DNA of 14,050 nt from Bacteroidales bacterium UBA1181 (lineage in GTDB: Bacteria; Bacteroidota; Bacteroidia; Bacteroidales; Paludibacteraceae). The notes under the pieces were generated by a model. It was not told the DNA's origin and did not search any database. It was given only the letters and a program-made list of their open reading frames with translations. The translations under genes were made by a program, and so were the position numbers. Each line of letters starts with the position of its first letter. Within the stretch, counting starts at the first letter, position 1. The stretch is taken from NCBI GenBank assembly GCA_002310215.1, contig DBYR01000030.1, positions 1-14,050 of the forward strand. Reading direction: 5' to 3'. This document shows, in pieces, positions 6,782 through 14,003 of this stretch.

Positions 6782-9424
6782 ATGAAAACCACTAAGACAA
6801 TACTCTCAATAATGCTGTGTGTGATTGTTTCTCCGCTTTCGGCGGCTGTCACCATGGAAGTGAGGCCCTCGACGACGTATCAGTCGGTCGATGGCATCGG
6901 AGGAGGTATTGTCTATTATCTGGATTGGATCGCGAAACATGAGAAGTGCGAGGAAATCTATGATACGATATACAATGGCTTGGGTCTTTCCGCATTGCGC
7001 ATGGGTAATTGGGCGCAGGAGGAGGATGCCGACTTGACGTTGGATTCGCTCATCTATGCGGCGGCCAAGAAACGCTTGGGCGACGCTTTCTTCCTGAATC
7101 TCACCTCTTGGTCCGCTCCGGCTTCTCTCAAGTCTAATAATGATATGATGGGTACTAACGGAAATGGCCGTTGCTCTTTGAAGTGGGAGAACGGTAGTTT
7201 CGTCTACGATAAATTCGGCGCATGGTGGAAACGCTCGCTGGAGCAATACAGGGCCGTGGGCATCTATCCTGATTATGTCAGTTTACAGAACGAGGTGGAC
7301 TGTAATCCTTCCTATTATGGCATGGAGCTCGAACCGGACGAGAGCACCAATGGCGTGGCCTCCTATGCGAAGTGCTTGACCGCCGCTGCTAAATCTATCA
7401 ATTCGCTGGATAACCCGCCGATGATCATCGGACCGGAGGTGCTGGGAATTGGTTGGGACCGTGTGCAGAACTACCTCTCCAAGGCGGACACGAAGCTGCT
7501 ATCCGCTTATTCCTTCCATTACTACCACAGCGGTAGGAAGGAACATGAGGCGATTGAACAGCGTTATGCCTACCCGGACGATTTCAAAGAGGCGATGAGT
7601 AGCCTCTACGATACATACTCTAAGGAAAACAAACCTTTATTCATGACGGAGAACAGCCCGTTGAGGGACCCTGTCGAGAAGGACCCTATCTACACGGCTT
7701 GGTTCATGACGCTGGCTTTCACCGTCAACCATGTCACTTCCTACATTCATTGGAACCTGATATGGGGCGATAAGGGCGATGCATGCATCAACATCGATAC
7801 GCTGCTGGTCGACGGAGAGTACCAGAATATCGAGGGCGGTTATCGCGTGAATGGTGATTACCATGCGTTGCGTCATTTCTCTAAATTCGTGAAGCGTGGC
7901 TGGAAACTCTTATACGCCACATCTTCCGATGCGGATGTGCTGATTACCGCTTTCAGGAATCCTGACGATGACGAGTATACTGTCATCCTGGTGAACAAGG
8001 GCAGGAGCGCTAAGTCGCTCGAATGTTCCTTCTTCCCTGAACATTGCAAGGCTACGGTGATCCAGTCCGATGTGCCGAACAAGAAGTGGAGCGAGGTGCT
8101 GGGTGTCTACGACTCGTTGGATGTGGTCGCATTGCCTGCCAATAGCATCACGACCATTGCCTATACGCCAAAGATCTCTAAGTATATCTACGGGTCTGAC
8201 ACGCTTTCTTCTTGGAATAATCCAGTCTCATGGATGCCGGAGGGTGTGCCTTCCCGTCATGATACGGCTGTGGTCAGCAGGGGAATGGTTTCATTGCCCG
8301 CAGACATAGATGCCCCTTCTCCTGTTATTATAGAGAATGGCGCTGTCATCTACTTGGATAGTGCGGACTATCATCTGGGACAGATTGTTTCGAATGGTGG
8401 CGGTCTCTCGACGAAGACGCATTGCAGCCTTATGGTGGATACTCTCTTCGTGAATGCGCAGACAACCATTGGTGTCATGTCGCTTGATACAAGTGCCTTG
8501 ATGGTCTTGAACGGTGCGATTAAGGGTTCGGAATACTTGGTGAAGATTGGTACGGACACGTTGGTGCCTCGTGTGGATGCCTCCGCCTTCGAGGGTGGTT
8601 GGATCGTCTCGGGCGGTGCGTTCCGTCTTGAGGACGATAAGGCGTTGGGCGCAGCCGGCATCGATGTGGTGCTGGGTACGATGTATGTGGATTGTGATGC
8701 GGTTACCCGCCATCTCTATATCGGTGATAATGGCAATGTTGTTCTGAATGGCACGATTGAGGTGAAATCCGCGATGATCGGTCCTGATAACATCTACGGT
8801 GGCATCTACTATGCGGAGGATTTCCCTGAATACCTCTCCGGCGAAGGTATGCTCATCGTCGATGCGCCTCGTCCGGTGTTGACGAGGTCGGTTTCCCACG
8901 ATACGGTTCAGGTGGTTACGACGAACGATTCCATTAACCCGCTTGTCTTCCATTGGGAGAACGCTTCTACCGTCGAGGTGGATTGGAATCCGATCCGTCC
9001 GCGCGGAATCAATGTATCAATCGATGACTCGTCATCCTGTGCGACTATCTCAGGGAAGTCCGATACGGTGGGTACGTTCCTTTATGAGATCTCCACGGTG
9101 GGTGAATACGGACCTGTTGCCAGCGATAGCGGACGTCTCGTCTTTAACCTCCCTGACACTGTCTCTTCCGTGCGTGTCCAGATGTTGCCTCACTTCTCCG
9201 TCTCATATCAGGATGGTGTGGTGTCCGTCTTTTCGGATATCACTTCCGAGGTGAACTGCTATGCGGTGATTTCAGACATGTCGGGTAGGGTAGTCGGCGG
9301 AAACAGTATCGTCCTTCTCCCAGGAGCCAACTCCTTTGACGTGGATGCGTTGGAGTGCGGTGCCTATTTGTTGCAGATTCGTGGCAAAGGCATATACAAA
9401 AACACCAAGTTCGTGGTCGATTAG
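6782..9424 (+). CDS. Secreted GH30-like glycoside hydrolase with type IX secretion tail
   Basis: 880 residues. A signal peptide covers about 1-22 (MKTTKTILSIMLCVIVSPLSAA). A clan GH-A barrel with a flanking beta-sandwich (about 24-460) resembles family GH30: VDGIGGG near 37-42, LTSWSAPASLKSNN (GH30 WSxPxxxK box), acid/base E171 in LQNEVD, and nucleophile E290 in FMTENS. Residues about 465-690 look like a beta-strand-rich, possibly beta-helical region starting WNNPVSWMPEGVP. About 690-790 resembles an Ig-like module. The last 75-80 residues (ISDMSGRVVG...GAYLLQIRGKGIYKNTKFVVD) fit a type A type IX secretion sorting domain, so surface attachment or release is expected. The substrate is not determinable from sequence; xylan-type beta-glycans are typical for GH30, while the pectinase neighbour hints at cell-wall matrix polymers. 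There is no Shine-Dalgarno. Confidence 0.85.
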   Translation: MKTTKTILSIMLCVIVSPLSAAVTMEVRPSTTYQSVDGIGGGIVYYLDWIAKHEKCEEIYDTIYNGLGLSALRMGNWAQEEDADLTLDSLIYAAAKKRLGDAFFLNLTSWSAPASLKSNNDMMGTNGNGRCSLKWENGSFVYDKFGAWWKRSLEQYRAVGIYPDYVSLQNEVDCNPSYYGMELEPDESTNGVASYAKCLTAAAKSINSLDNPPMIIGPEVLGIGWDRVQNYLSKADTKLLSAYSFHYYHSGRKEHEAIEQRYAYPDDFKEAMSSLYDTYSKENKPLFMTENSPLRDPVEKDPIYTAWFMTLAFTVNHVTSYIHWNLIWGDKGDACINIDTLLVDGEYQNIEGGYRVNGDYHALRHFSKFVKRGWKLLYATSSDADVLITAFRNPDDDEYTVILVNKGRSAKSLECSFFPEHCKATVIQSDVPNKKWSEVLGVYDSLDVVALPANSITTIAYTPKISKYIYGSDTLSSWNNPVSWMPEGVPSRHDTAVVSRGMVSLPADIDAPSPVIIENGAVIYLDSADYHLGQIVSNGGGLSTKTHCSLMVDTLFVNAQTTIGVMSLDTSALMVLNGAIKGSEYLVKIGTDTLVPRVDASAFEGGWIVSGGAFRLEDDKALGAAGIDVVLGTMYVDCDAVTRHLYIGDNGNVVLNGTIEVKSAMIGPDNIYGGIYYAEDFPEYLSGEGMLIVDAPRPVLTRSVSHDTVQVVTTNDSINPLVFHWENASTVEVDWNPIRPRGINVSIDDSSSCATISGKSDTVGTFLYEISTVGEYGPVASDSGRLVFNLPDTVSSVRVQMLPHFSVSYQDGVVSVFSDITSEVNCYAVISDMSGRVVGGNSIVLLPGANSFDVDALECGAYLLQIRGKGIYKNTKFVVD

Positions 9425-9504
9425 CCACTGACATTTTTTTACATGCTTTTGACTTTATATTCTCAATCATATTGTTTAAAATAGATTTCTTTTGCAATCG
9501 GTGG

Positions 9505-9514
9505 ATCAATTGAT
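9505..9514. promoter_or_regulatory. Perfect palindrome upstream of the pectinase gene
   Basis: ATCAATTGAT is a 10-bp perfect palindrome 31 nt before the pectinase start. It is a possible operator, but such A/T-rich palindromes also occur by chance. No TAnnTTTG box was found in the 120-bp gap, so the gene may be read through from the GH30 gene, with no terminator seen between them. Confidence 0.25.
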
Positions 9515-9544
9515 TCATCGTTTGTTTTTTTAAATTGTCTGGCG

Positions 9545-12412
9545 ATGAGAATTGTTGTTTGTCTTTTGTCTTTGGTGGCTTCCTTGTGGAGTGCGAGTCT
9601 CTATGCCGCCACACCTGCTTTCCCTGGCGCCGAGGGCTTCGGTATGTACGTCACGGGCGGTCGTGGGGGTAAGGTTTATCATGTGACTTCCTTGTCGGAT
9701 GACGGCTCGAAGGGTACGTTGCGCTATGCGGTCAATCAGTCTGGCGCAAGGACGATCGTCTTTGACGTCTCTGGTACGATCGAACTGACCTCCCGCTTGA
9801 AGATCTCCAACGGAGACTTGACCATTGCAGGACAGACTGCCCCAGGTGATGGTATCTGCCTGAAAAACTACGAGACCTACGTCGGGGCGGATAACGTGAT
9901 CATCCGTTTCATCCGTTTCCGCTTGGGCACGGATAAGCCTGACGTGAACAGCGACGGCTCTGTCACCTTGGATAGGGATGCGATATGGGGCCGCAGGCAG
10001 AAGGATATCATCCTTGATCATTGTTCCATGAGTTGGTGCACGGATGAGTGCGCCTCCTTCTACGACAATACGAACTTCACGATGCAGTGGTGCTTGATCG
10101 CTGAGAGTTTGCGTGGCTCCATCCACCCGAAGGGATACCATGGCTATGGCGGGATATGGGGCGGAAAGGGCGCTTCGTTTCACCATAACCTGGTGGCCCA
10201 CCATGACAGCCGTACGCCCCGTCTCTGCGGTAGCCGCTACTCGAACGAGGCGAGCAATGAGTTGGTGGACCTCCGCAATAATGTCTTCTATAATTGGGGT
10301 GCGACGAACAGCGGTTATGCGGGCGAAGGGGGTAGCTATAACTTCGTGAACAATTACTACAAGTCCGGTCCTGCCACGAAATCCTCTATCAAGTACCGTA
10401 TTTTCGAGGTGTGGGCGGATGATGGTAAGAATGACCAGCCCCAAGGCGTCTATGGCCATTTCTTCGTGAGCGGCAATTACATGGAGGACAAGGGCAATGG
10501 CTGGGACTGGAATGGCTTCGATATCAATAACTCCAACAATGGTTCCATGAACCAGAACTCCGTGCGTTCCAATGCGGAGTATAAGGTCACTCCTGTCTCT
10601 ACCCAAAGGGCGGATGTCGCCTACGAGAAGGTCCTGAAGTATGCGGGCGCCTCTTTGCATCGTGACGCGGTGGATGCCCGTGTGGTGGACGATACGAGGA
10701 GACGTTCCTATACCGCCAAGGGCTCCGTCTTGGGCGGCTTGGGTATCATCGATAAGACTTCGGATGTGGGTGGTTGGCCGAACCTCGCCTCTGTACCTGC
10801 CCCGACGGACTCCGACGGTGATGGTATGCCTGACGAGTGGGAGTCTACCTATGGCTTGAATCCTGATGATGCTTCGGATGGCGCGAGCCTCGCTTCGGAT
10901 GGCAGTGGTTATACGAATTTAGAGATATACATGAACTCGCTGGTCTGCGAGATGATGGCGGACGGTGTGGCGGATGCCTTGAACGATGCCTCTGCCATCT
11001 CATGCGACCTGCCTCAGCAACATGGTCCGTCGGGCGATACGACGAGCTCGGGTGACGATCTATATAATCCTTCCCCTACCGCCCAACATGTGAAATATGA
11101 CTTCGTTGTAGGTGTCGACGGTGACTTTGCCGCCGCTAAGGCTGCCGCCGAGGCTTCTTCCTCTTCCCGCTTCATCATCTTCTTCCCGAACGGGGAGTAT
11201 AATCTCGGCAGACTGACGGGCGACGAGAACCAGAAGACTTCCTTCGGCAAGGCCAACGTCTCCTTCATCGGACAGAGTACACAGGGCGTGACGCTCTACA
11301 ATGCGGCGCAGTCGGAGGGCATCAGCGTGACGGCTACGCTCTGCCTGAACACCTCCGCCAAGAACATGTACTTCCAAGATCTGACGCTGCAGAACCGCGC
11401 CTATAACGATCCGAATGCCAAGGCGAACCGTTTCGTGGCGCTGCAGGACAAGGGCGACCGCAACATCTATAAGCGGGTGCGCCTGCTGAGCACGCAGGAT
11501 ACCTATTACTCGAACAATACCTCCGGCCGTATCTATTGGGAAGAGGGTGAGATCCATGGTACGGTCGATTTCATCTGCGGAGGCAGTGACGTCTTCTTCG
11601 ACCGTTGTCTGCTCTTCCTGGAAAACCGCTCGGGCGACTGCATCGCGGCGCCGGCCGGGACGGGTCAGTGGGGCTATGTCTTCCATGATTGCACCATCGA
11701 TGGGTATGATATCTCGAACAAGAACTATACATTGGGTAGGGCGTGGAATAAATCGCCTCGTGCGGTTTACTTGAACACGACGATGAAGAGGCTCCCGACG
11801 GATGCCGCTTGGGGGAACCCGATCAATGATGTGATGCCGGTCCTCTTCGCGGAGTATAACAGCCGTGACGCATACGGCAATGCTGTGAACCTTTCCAATA
11901 GACGTTCCTACTACGAGAAGAACGGTAATACAGCTTACATCAACCCTGTCCTCTCCGCTGATGAGGCTTCGAAGTACACCTTGCGGAATGTCTTGTCGGG
12001 TAGCGATAATTGGCATCCCGACGAGGAGGCAAGGCTCGTCTCCGCTCCACAAGTGGTCATGCGGAACGATACGTTGCGCTGGGTGGACAATGATTCGGCG
12101 CTTTGCTATGTGGTCTTCAAGAACGACGTCTATGTGACGAACGTGGCGACCAACTCGTTCGCTGTTCCGTCAGGCTCATCCGAACAAGATGTTTTCACGG
12201 TGCGTGCGGCGAATAAGATGGGCGGATTGGGTGACGCATCCGAAGGCCTTTCCATCCGCGACAATGTCATCACGACTGGTGTGACGACCGTGATTCCGAC
12301 GCTTGAGGAAGGTGATTCGCCTATCTATGATCTTTACGGCAGGCCATTGAATGAGCCGAGGCGAGGCACCCTTTTCGTCAAGGGAGGCAAACTATATTGG
12401 CAAGATAGATAA
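9545..12412 (+). CDS. Secreted bifunctional pectate lyase (PL1) / pectin methylesterase (CE8)
   Basis: 955 residues with two catalytic modules for homogalacturonan. A signal peptide covers about 1-21 (MRIVVCLLSLVASLWSASLYA). A PL1 beta-helix (about 24-400) opens with FPGAEGFGMYVTGGRGG and IAGQTAPGDGICL, typical of Bacteroidota PL1; D158-H159 lie in ILDHCSMSW, and R223/R226 in the SRTPR motif that supplies the catalytic base in PL1. A Ca-binding TSP3-like linker follows at 422-434 (DSDGDGMPDEWES). A second beta-helix from about 516 is a CE8 methylesterase with catalytic pair D652 (STQDTYY) and D675 (GTVDFICGG) and R732/W734 in LGRAW. A beta module (about 835-910) and a short IYDLYGRPL...GGKLYW tail end the protein. 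The esterase would create the de-esterified substrate that the lyase cleaves by beta-elimination. It starts 120 nt after the GH30 gene. Confidence 0.93.
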   Translation: MRIVVCLLSLVASLWSASLYAATPAFPGAEGFGMYVTGGRGGKVYHVTSLSDDGSKGTLRYAVNQSGARTIVFDVSGTIELTSRLKISNGDLTIAGQTAPGDGICLKNYETYVGADNVIIRFIRFRLGTDKPDVNSDGSVTLDRDAIWGRRQKDIILDHCSMSWCTDECASFYDNTNFTMQWCLIAESLRGSIHPKGYHGYGGIWGGKGASFHHNLVAHHDSRTPRLCGSRYSNEASNELVDLRNNVFYNWGATNSGYAGEGGSYNFVNNYYKSGPATKSSIKYRIFEVWADDGKNDQPQGVYGHFFVSGNYMEDKGNGWDWNGFDINNSNNGSMNQNSVRSNAEYKVTPVSTQRADVAYEKVLKYAGASLHRDAVDARVVDDTRRRSYTAKGSVLGGLGIIDKTSDVGGWPNLASVPAPTDSDGDGMPDEWESTYGLNPDDASDGASLASDGSGYTNLEIYMNSLVCEMMADGVADALNDASAISCDLPQQHGPSGDTTSSGDDLYNPSPTAQHVKYDFVVGVDGDFAAAKAAAEASSSSRFIIFFPNGEYNLGRLTGDENQKTSFGKANVSFIGQSTQGVTLYNAAQSEGISVTATLCLNTSAKNMYFQDLTLQNRAYNDPNAKANRFVALQDKGDRNIYKRVRLLSTQDTYYSNNTSGRIYWEEGEIHGTVDFICGGSDVFFDRCLLFLENRSGDCIAAPAGTGQWGYVFHDCTIDGYDISNKNYTLGRAWNKSPRAVYLNTTMKRLPTDAAWGNPINDVMPVLFAEYNSRDAYGNAVNLSNRRSYYEKNGNTAYINPVLSADEASKYTLRNVLSGSDNWHPDEEARLVSAPQVVMRNDTLRWVDNDSALCYVVFKNDVYVTNVATNSFAVPSGSSEQDVFTVRAANKMGGLGDASEGLSIRDNVITTGVTTVIPTLEEGDSPIYDLYGRPLNEPRRGTLFVKGGKLYWQDR

Positions 12413-12448
12413 TTGAGCAGATAATTGAATTTTATGTAATGGTGTGCA

Positions 12449-12470
12449 TGCGGGGTTTCCGTATCCCGCA
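12449..12470 (+). repeat. Short hairpin before the bidirectional terminator
   Basis: TGCGGG (12449-12454) pairs with CCCGCA (12465-12470), 6 bp around a 10-nt loop, immediately before the A run of the main terminator. It may stabilise RNA ends or slow polymerase. Confidence 0.45.
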
Positions 12471-12504
12471 AAAAAATCCCTGACGTTTCCGCCAGGGATT
12501 TTTT
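12471..12504. terminator. Bidirectional intrinsic terminator between convergent genes
   Basis: AAAAAATCCCTG (12471-12482) pairs perfectly with CAGGGATTTTTT (12493-12504) around a 10-nt loop. T runs in both reading directions serve the pectinase gene (plus) and the lipoprotein gene (minus). Confidence 0.92.
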
Positions 12505-12520
12505 ATCTATGCATGTTGGC

Positions 12521-13024
12521 TTATTTCTTTCTGAAGAAAGTTGGAGTTGCGCCTTCGCTGATAGTAGAGTTTCCAGCAAGCGTACCGTCGATGATGATGG
12601 TGTTTGTTTGGTTACCCTTCAAGCACAAAAGCACTTTTGCGGGATCGGCTTTCGCATCAGCTGTTTTCCACTCTTTGAAGTCCTCGCTCAAGTAAGAAGC
12701 ACCAGCGTCGCTCAAAGTCACTTGCTTGCCGTTGATCTTGAGAACAACCTCGCCAGCCTTTGCGGATACGACAGAGAACTCCTCGTATTCATTGGTGATC
12801 GTACCTTTCTCCACTTTGGCGTAAAGGATTACGTCGCCTGCCTTCACCTCGATAGAGTTGTCCAAGAATTGGTAAGATGGTACAGCCTCATCGTCTTCTT
12901 TGAGTTGCTCGTTATTTTCTCCGTTGTTCTCCTCCTCATCGTCGTCGTTACCACAGGAAGAGAATGTCAAGGCCGTAGCCAAAGCAGTAAACAAGACTGC
13001 CCATTTGAAAAAATTCTTTTTCAT
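12521..13024 (-). CDS. Hypothetical surface lipoprotein
   Basis: 167 residues; no family recognised. The N-terminus is a lipoprotein signal peptide (MKKNFFKWAVLFTALATALTFSSC) with the lipidated Cys at 24. The Cys is followed by GNDDDEEENN. An acidic cluster just after the Cys is the lipoprotein export signal in Bacteroidota, so display on the outer face of the outer membrane is likely. After an acidic, Asn/Glu-rich linker to about residue 46, the rest (SIEVKAGDVILYAKVEKG, VVLKINGKQVTLSD, NTIIIDGTLAGNSTI) reads as a single small beta-rich domain with one Cys (in VLLCLKG). It ends FFRKK. It converges on the pectinase gene and shares its terminator; it has its own good promoter and no operon partner. 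A role in polysaccharide use is not supported beyond proximity. Confidence 0.85.
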   Translation of the reverse strand: MKKNFFKWAVLFTALATALTFSSCGNDDDEEENNGENNEQLKEDDEAVPSYQFLDNSIEVKAGDVILYAKVEKGTITNEYEEFSVVSAKAGEVVLKINGKQVTLSDAGASYLSEDFKEWKTADAKADPAKVLLCLKGNQTNTIIIDGTLAGNSTISEGATPTFFRKK

Positions 13025-13111
13025 TTTCTTTTTAGATTAAATGTTAAACAAATATTACTGTTTTAAATGTTGAATTCTTTTTTTTGTATGTCTCTCTTGC
13101 GTCACACAATT

Positions 13112-13141
13112 CAAAGTTAGACATATTATTTCCTTTGTCAA
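13112..13141 (-). promoter_or_regulatory. Promoter of the lipoprotein gene
   Basis: On the minus strand TTG (13141-13139), 19 nt, TAACTTTG (13119-13112). This is a near-perfect Bacteroidota promoter. Initiation near 13106 gives a leader of about 80 nt that is A-rich and lacks a Shine-Dalgarno. Confidence 0.75.
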
Positions 13142-13226
13142 TGCTTTTCTTCAATATTTTTTTCTGTAATTACTTAAAATGTGTGAAAATTATCATGGGA
13201 ACGAACCTCCCATAAGTGGTGTCTCC

Positions 13227-13258
13227 GATTGACTTCGTCGAACTAACGATTCAAAATT
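13227..13258 (+). repeat. Dispersed intergenic repeat, copy 2
   Basis: GATTGACTTCGTCGAACT then AACGATTCAAAATT. One base of the GACTACGTCGAACT core differs (T for A). It abuts copy 3 directly in the same orientation. Confidence 0.65.
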
Positions 13259-13287
13259 GACTACGTCGAACTGACGTTTCAAAATTC
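13253..13287 (+). repeat. Dispersed intergenic repeat, copy 3
   Basis: Bases 13253-13272 are identical to 6369-6388, followed by GACGTTTCAAAATTC. The shared 3' part ends in AATTC-type reiterations, as in copies 1 and 4. Confidence 0.7.
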
Positions 13288-13300
13288 AAAATTATCCATG

Positions 13301-13388
13301 TTTCGCCCCTTCAGGGCTATATCCGCATGTGCCGCCTTGCACACAGGGGTTAACACCCCTGCCTGGAGAATGTCGCCCCGAAGGGGCT
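13301..13388. repeat. GC-rich intergenic element with inverted ends
   Basis: The left end is a hairpin GCCC-CTTCA-GGGC (13305-13317). The centre is CAGGGGT-TAAC-ACCCCTG (13344-13361, perfect 7-bp stem). The right end is GCCCC-GAA-GGGGC (13375-13387). Left and right ends are reverse complements of each other apart from one base, so the element can also close end to end. It lies between copies 3 and 4 of the dispersed repeat. The shape resembles REP/BIME-type or miniature mobile elements; no transposase is in the window. Confidence 0.65.
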
Positions 13389-13433
13389 CAGGGTTTGCGC
13401 ATCATGTAAGGAAACGTACGCCTTCAACCTTTA

Positions 13434-13467
13434 TTTGACCACGTCGAACTTATAATTCAAAATTCAA
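13434..13467 (+). repeat. Dispersed intergenic repeat, copy 4
   Basis: TTTGACCACGTCGAACT (13434-13450), then TATAATTCAAAATTC. One core change (C for T). Same orientation as copies 2 and 3, on the far side of the GC-rich element. Confidence 0.6.
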
Positions 13468-13623
13468 AATTCCCAACTCTCCGCCTGTCGTCGTTTCTCC
13501 TTTTCATTGATTTTTCTTCGTTCCTGGTGTTGATAATGATCTCCAATGCGTTTTTTTTCGTCTGAAAATTTGCGCGGGCTGCTCTTTTTTATTATATTCA
13601 TATCGTTACACATTAACACTGAA

Positions 13624-13635
13624 TGTAAATTTACA
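13624..13635. promoter_or_regulatory. Perfect 12-bp palindrome
   Basis: TGTAAATTTACA is fully self-complementary and lies just before the terminator-like hairpin. It could be a dimeric regulator site; there is no adjacent gene to link it to. Confidence 0.3.
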
Positions 13636-13646
13636 AAGTATGTCTA

Positions 13647-13684
13647 GGGTGAGACTGCTTGCGATAAGTCGTCTCCCCATTTTT
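13647..13684 (+). terminator. Terminator-like hairpin
   Basis: GAGAC (13651-13655) pairs with GTCTC (13671-13675). An inner CTT/AAG stem has loop GCGAT (13661-13665), and outer GGG (13647-13649) pairs with CCC (13676-13678). ATTTTT follows. No plus-strand gene ends upstream. It may end an unseen transcript or be the 5' domain of the structured RNA beginning at 13705. Confidence 0.55.
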
Positions 13685-13704
13685 AGACGCTTTGTTTGAT
13701 ATAT

Positions 13705-13880
13705 GAAATGGTCGAAAGGCCATCAGGCTGAAAAGCCTTCACGACACGCCGGGAAACCGGCAACCCCTTAGGACTGAATCGCAGTCCTAATTCCGACGAA
13801 ACAGATGAACGGATTGGCCTTGGGCCGATTCTTGAGGTGAGCGGGAAACTCTCCCCCTTCGCATGGATCTGCCTCGCGGC
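13705..13880 (+). ncRNA. Putative structured RNA with consecutive GAAA-tetraloop hairpins
   Basis: Five hairpins follow each other within 125 nt. H1 ATGGTC-GAAA-GGCCAT (13708-13723); H2 AGGCT-GAAA-AGCCT (13725-13738); H3 GCCGG-GAAA-CCGGC (13748-13761); H4 TTAGGACTG-AATCG-CAGTCCTAA (13768-13790, 9 bp); H5 GGATTGGCC-TTG-GGCCGATTC (13811-13831, 9 bp with two wobbles). CAGAT (13802-13806) can pair with ATCTG (13867-13871), enclosing H5. GAAA loops make sense only in plus-strand RNA. A minus-strand frame of 75 codons (13683-13910) overlaps it but is explained as the antisense of the stems. No clear promoter is seen. Near-direct repeats GACGCTTTGT (13686-13695) and GACGCTTGT (13890-13898) flank it. 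No RNA family is recognised. Confidence 0.55.
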
Positions 13881-13986
13881 TGGGAAATCGACGCTTGTAC
13901 TTTGTCTCAATTGCCTTCCTGCTATTCCCTGTGGTTGGTGGAAATGCTCCCATATTGATTTTTTAGCCCTTTATTCGTGTTTTCTG

Positions 13987-14003
13987 CCCCATGTTGGATG
14001 GGG
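13987..14003 (+). repeat. Hairpin CCCCAT/ATGGGG
   Basis: CCCCAT (13987-13992), loop GTTGG, ATGGGG (13998-14003): a perfect 6-bp stem without a T tract. It may be a distal part of the structured RNA region or an independent element. Confidence 0.4.

Noticed and set aside
9530..10660. Minus-strand 376-codon frame over the pectate lyase module
   Set aside because: Long only because of biased codon use in the sense gene, which has catalytic motifs; the frame itself has Ile/Arg/His-rich low-plausibility sequence.
11060..12052. Minus-strand 330-codon frame over the pectin methylesterase module
   Set aside because: Same reasoning: shadow of a well-supported sense gene.
13796..13810. CGAAAC followed by AGATGA, reminiscent of hammerhead ribozyme core strings
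   Set aside because: The order is wrong for a hammerhead (CUGAUGA must precede GAAA across stem II), the first string lacks CTGATGA, and no cleavage-site stem fits.
13683..13910. 75-codon minus-strand frame (and a 61-codon one at 13768-13953)
   Set aside because: Overlaps the serial hairpins, whose GAAA loops make sense only as plus-strand RNA; no promoter, no domain. Kept as an alternative to test by codon conservation.
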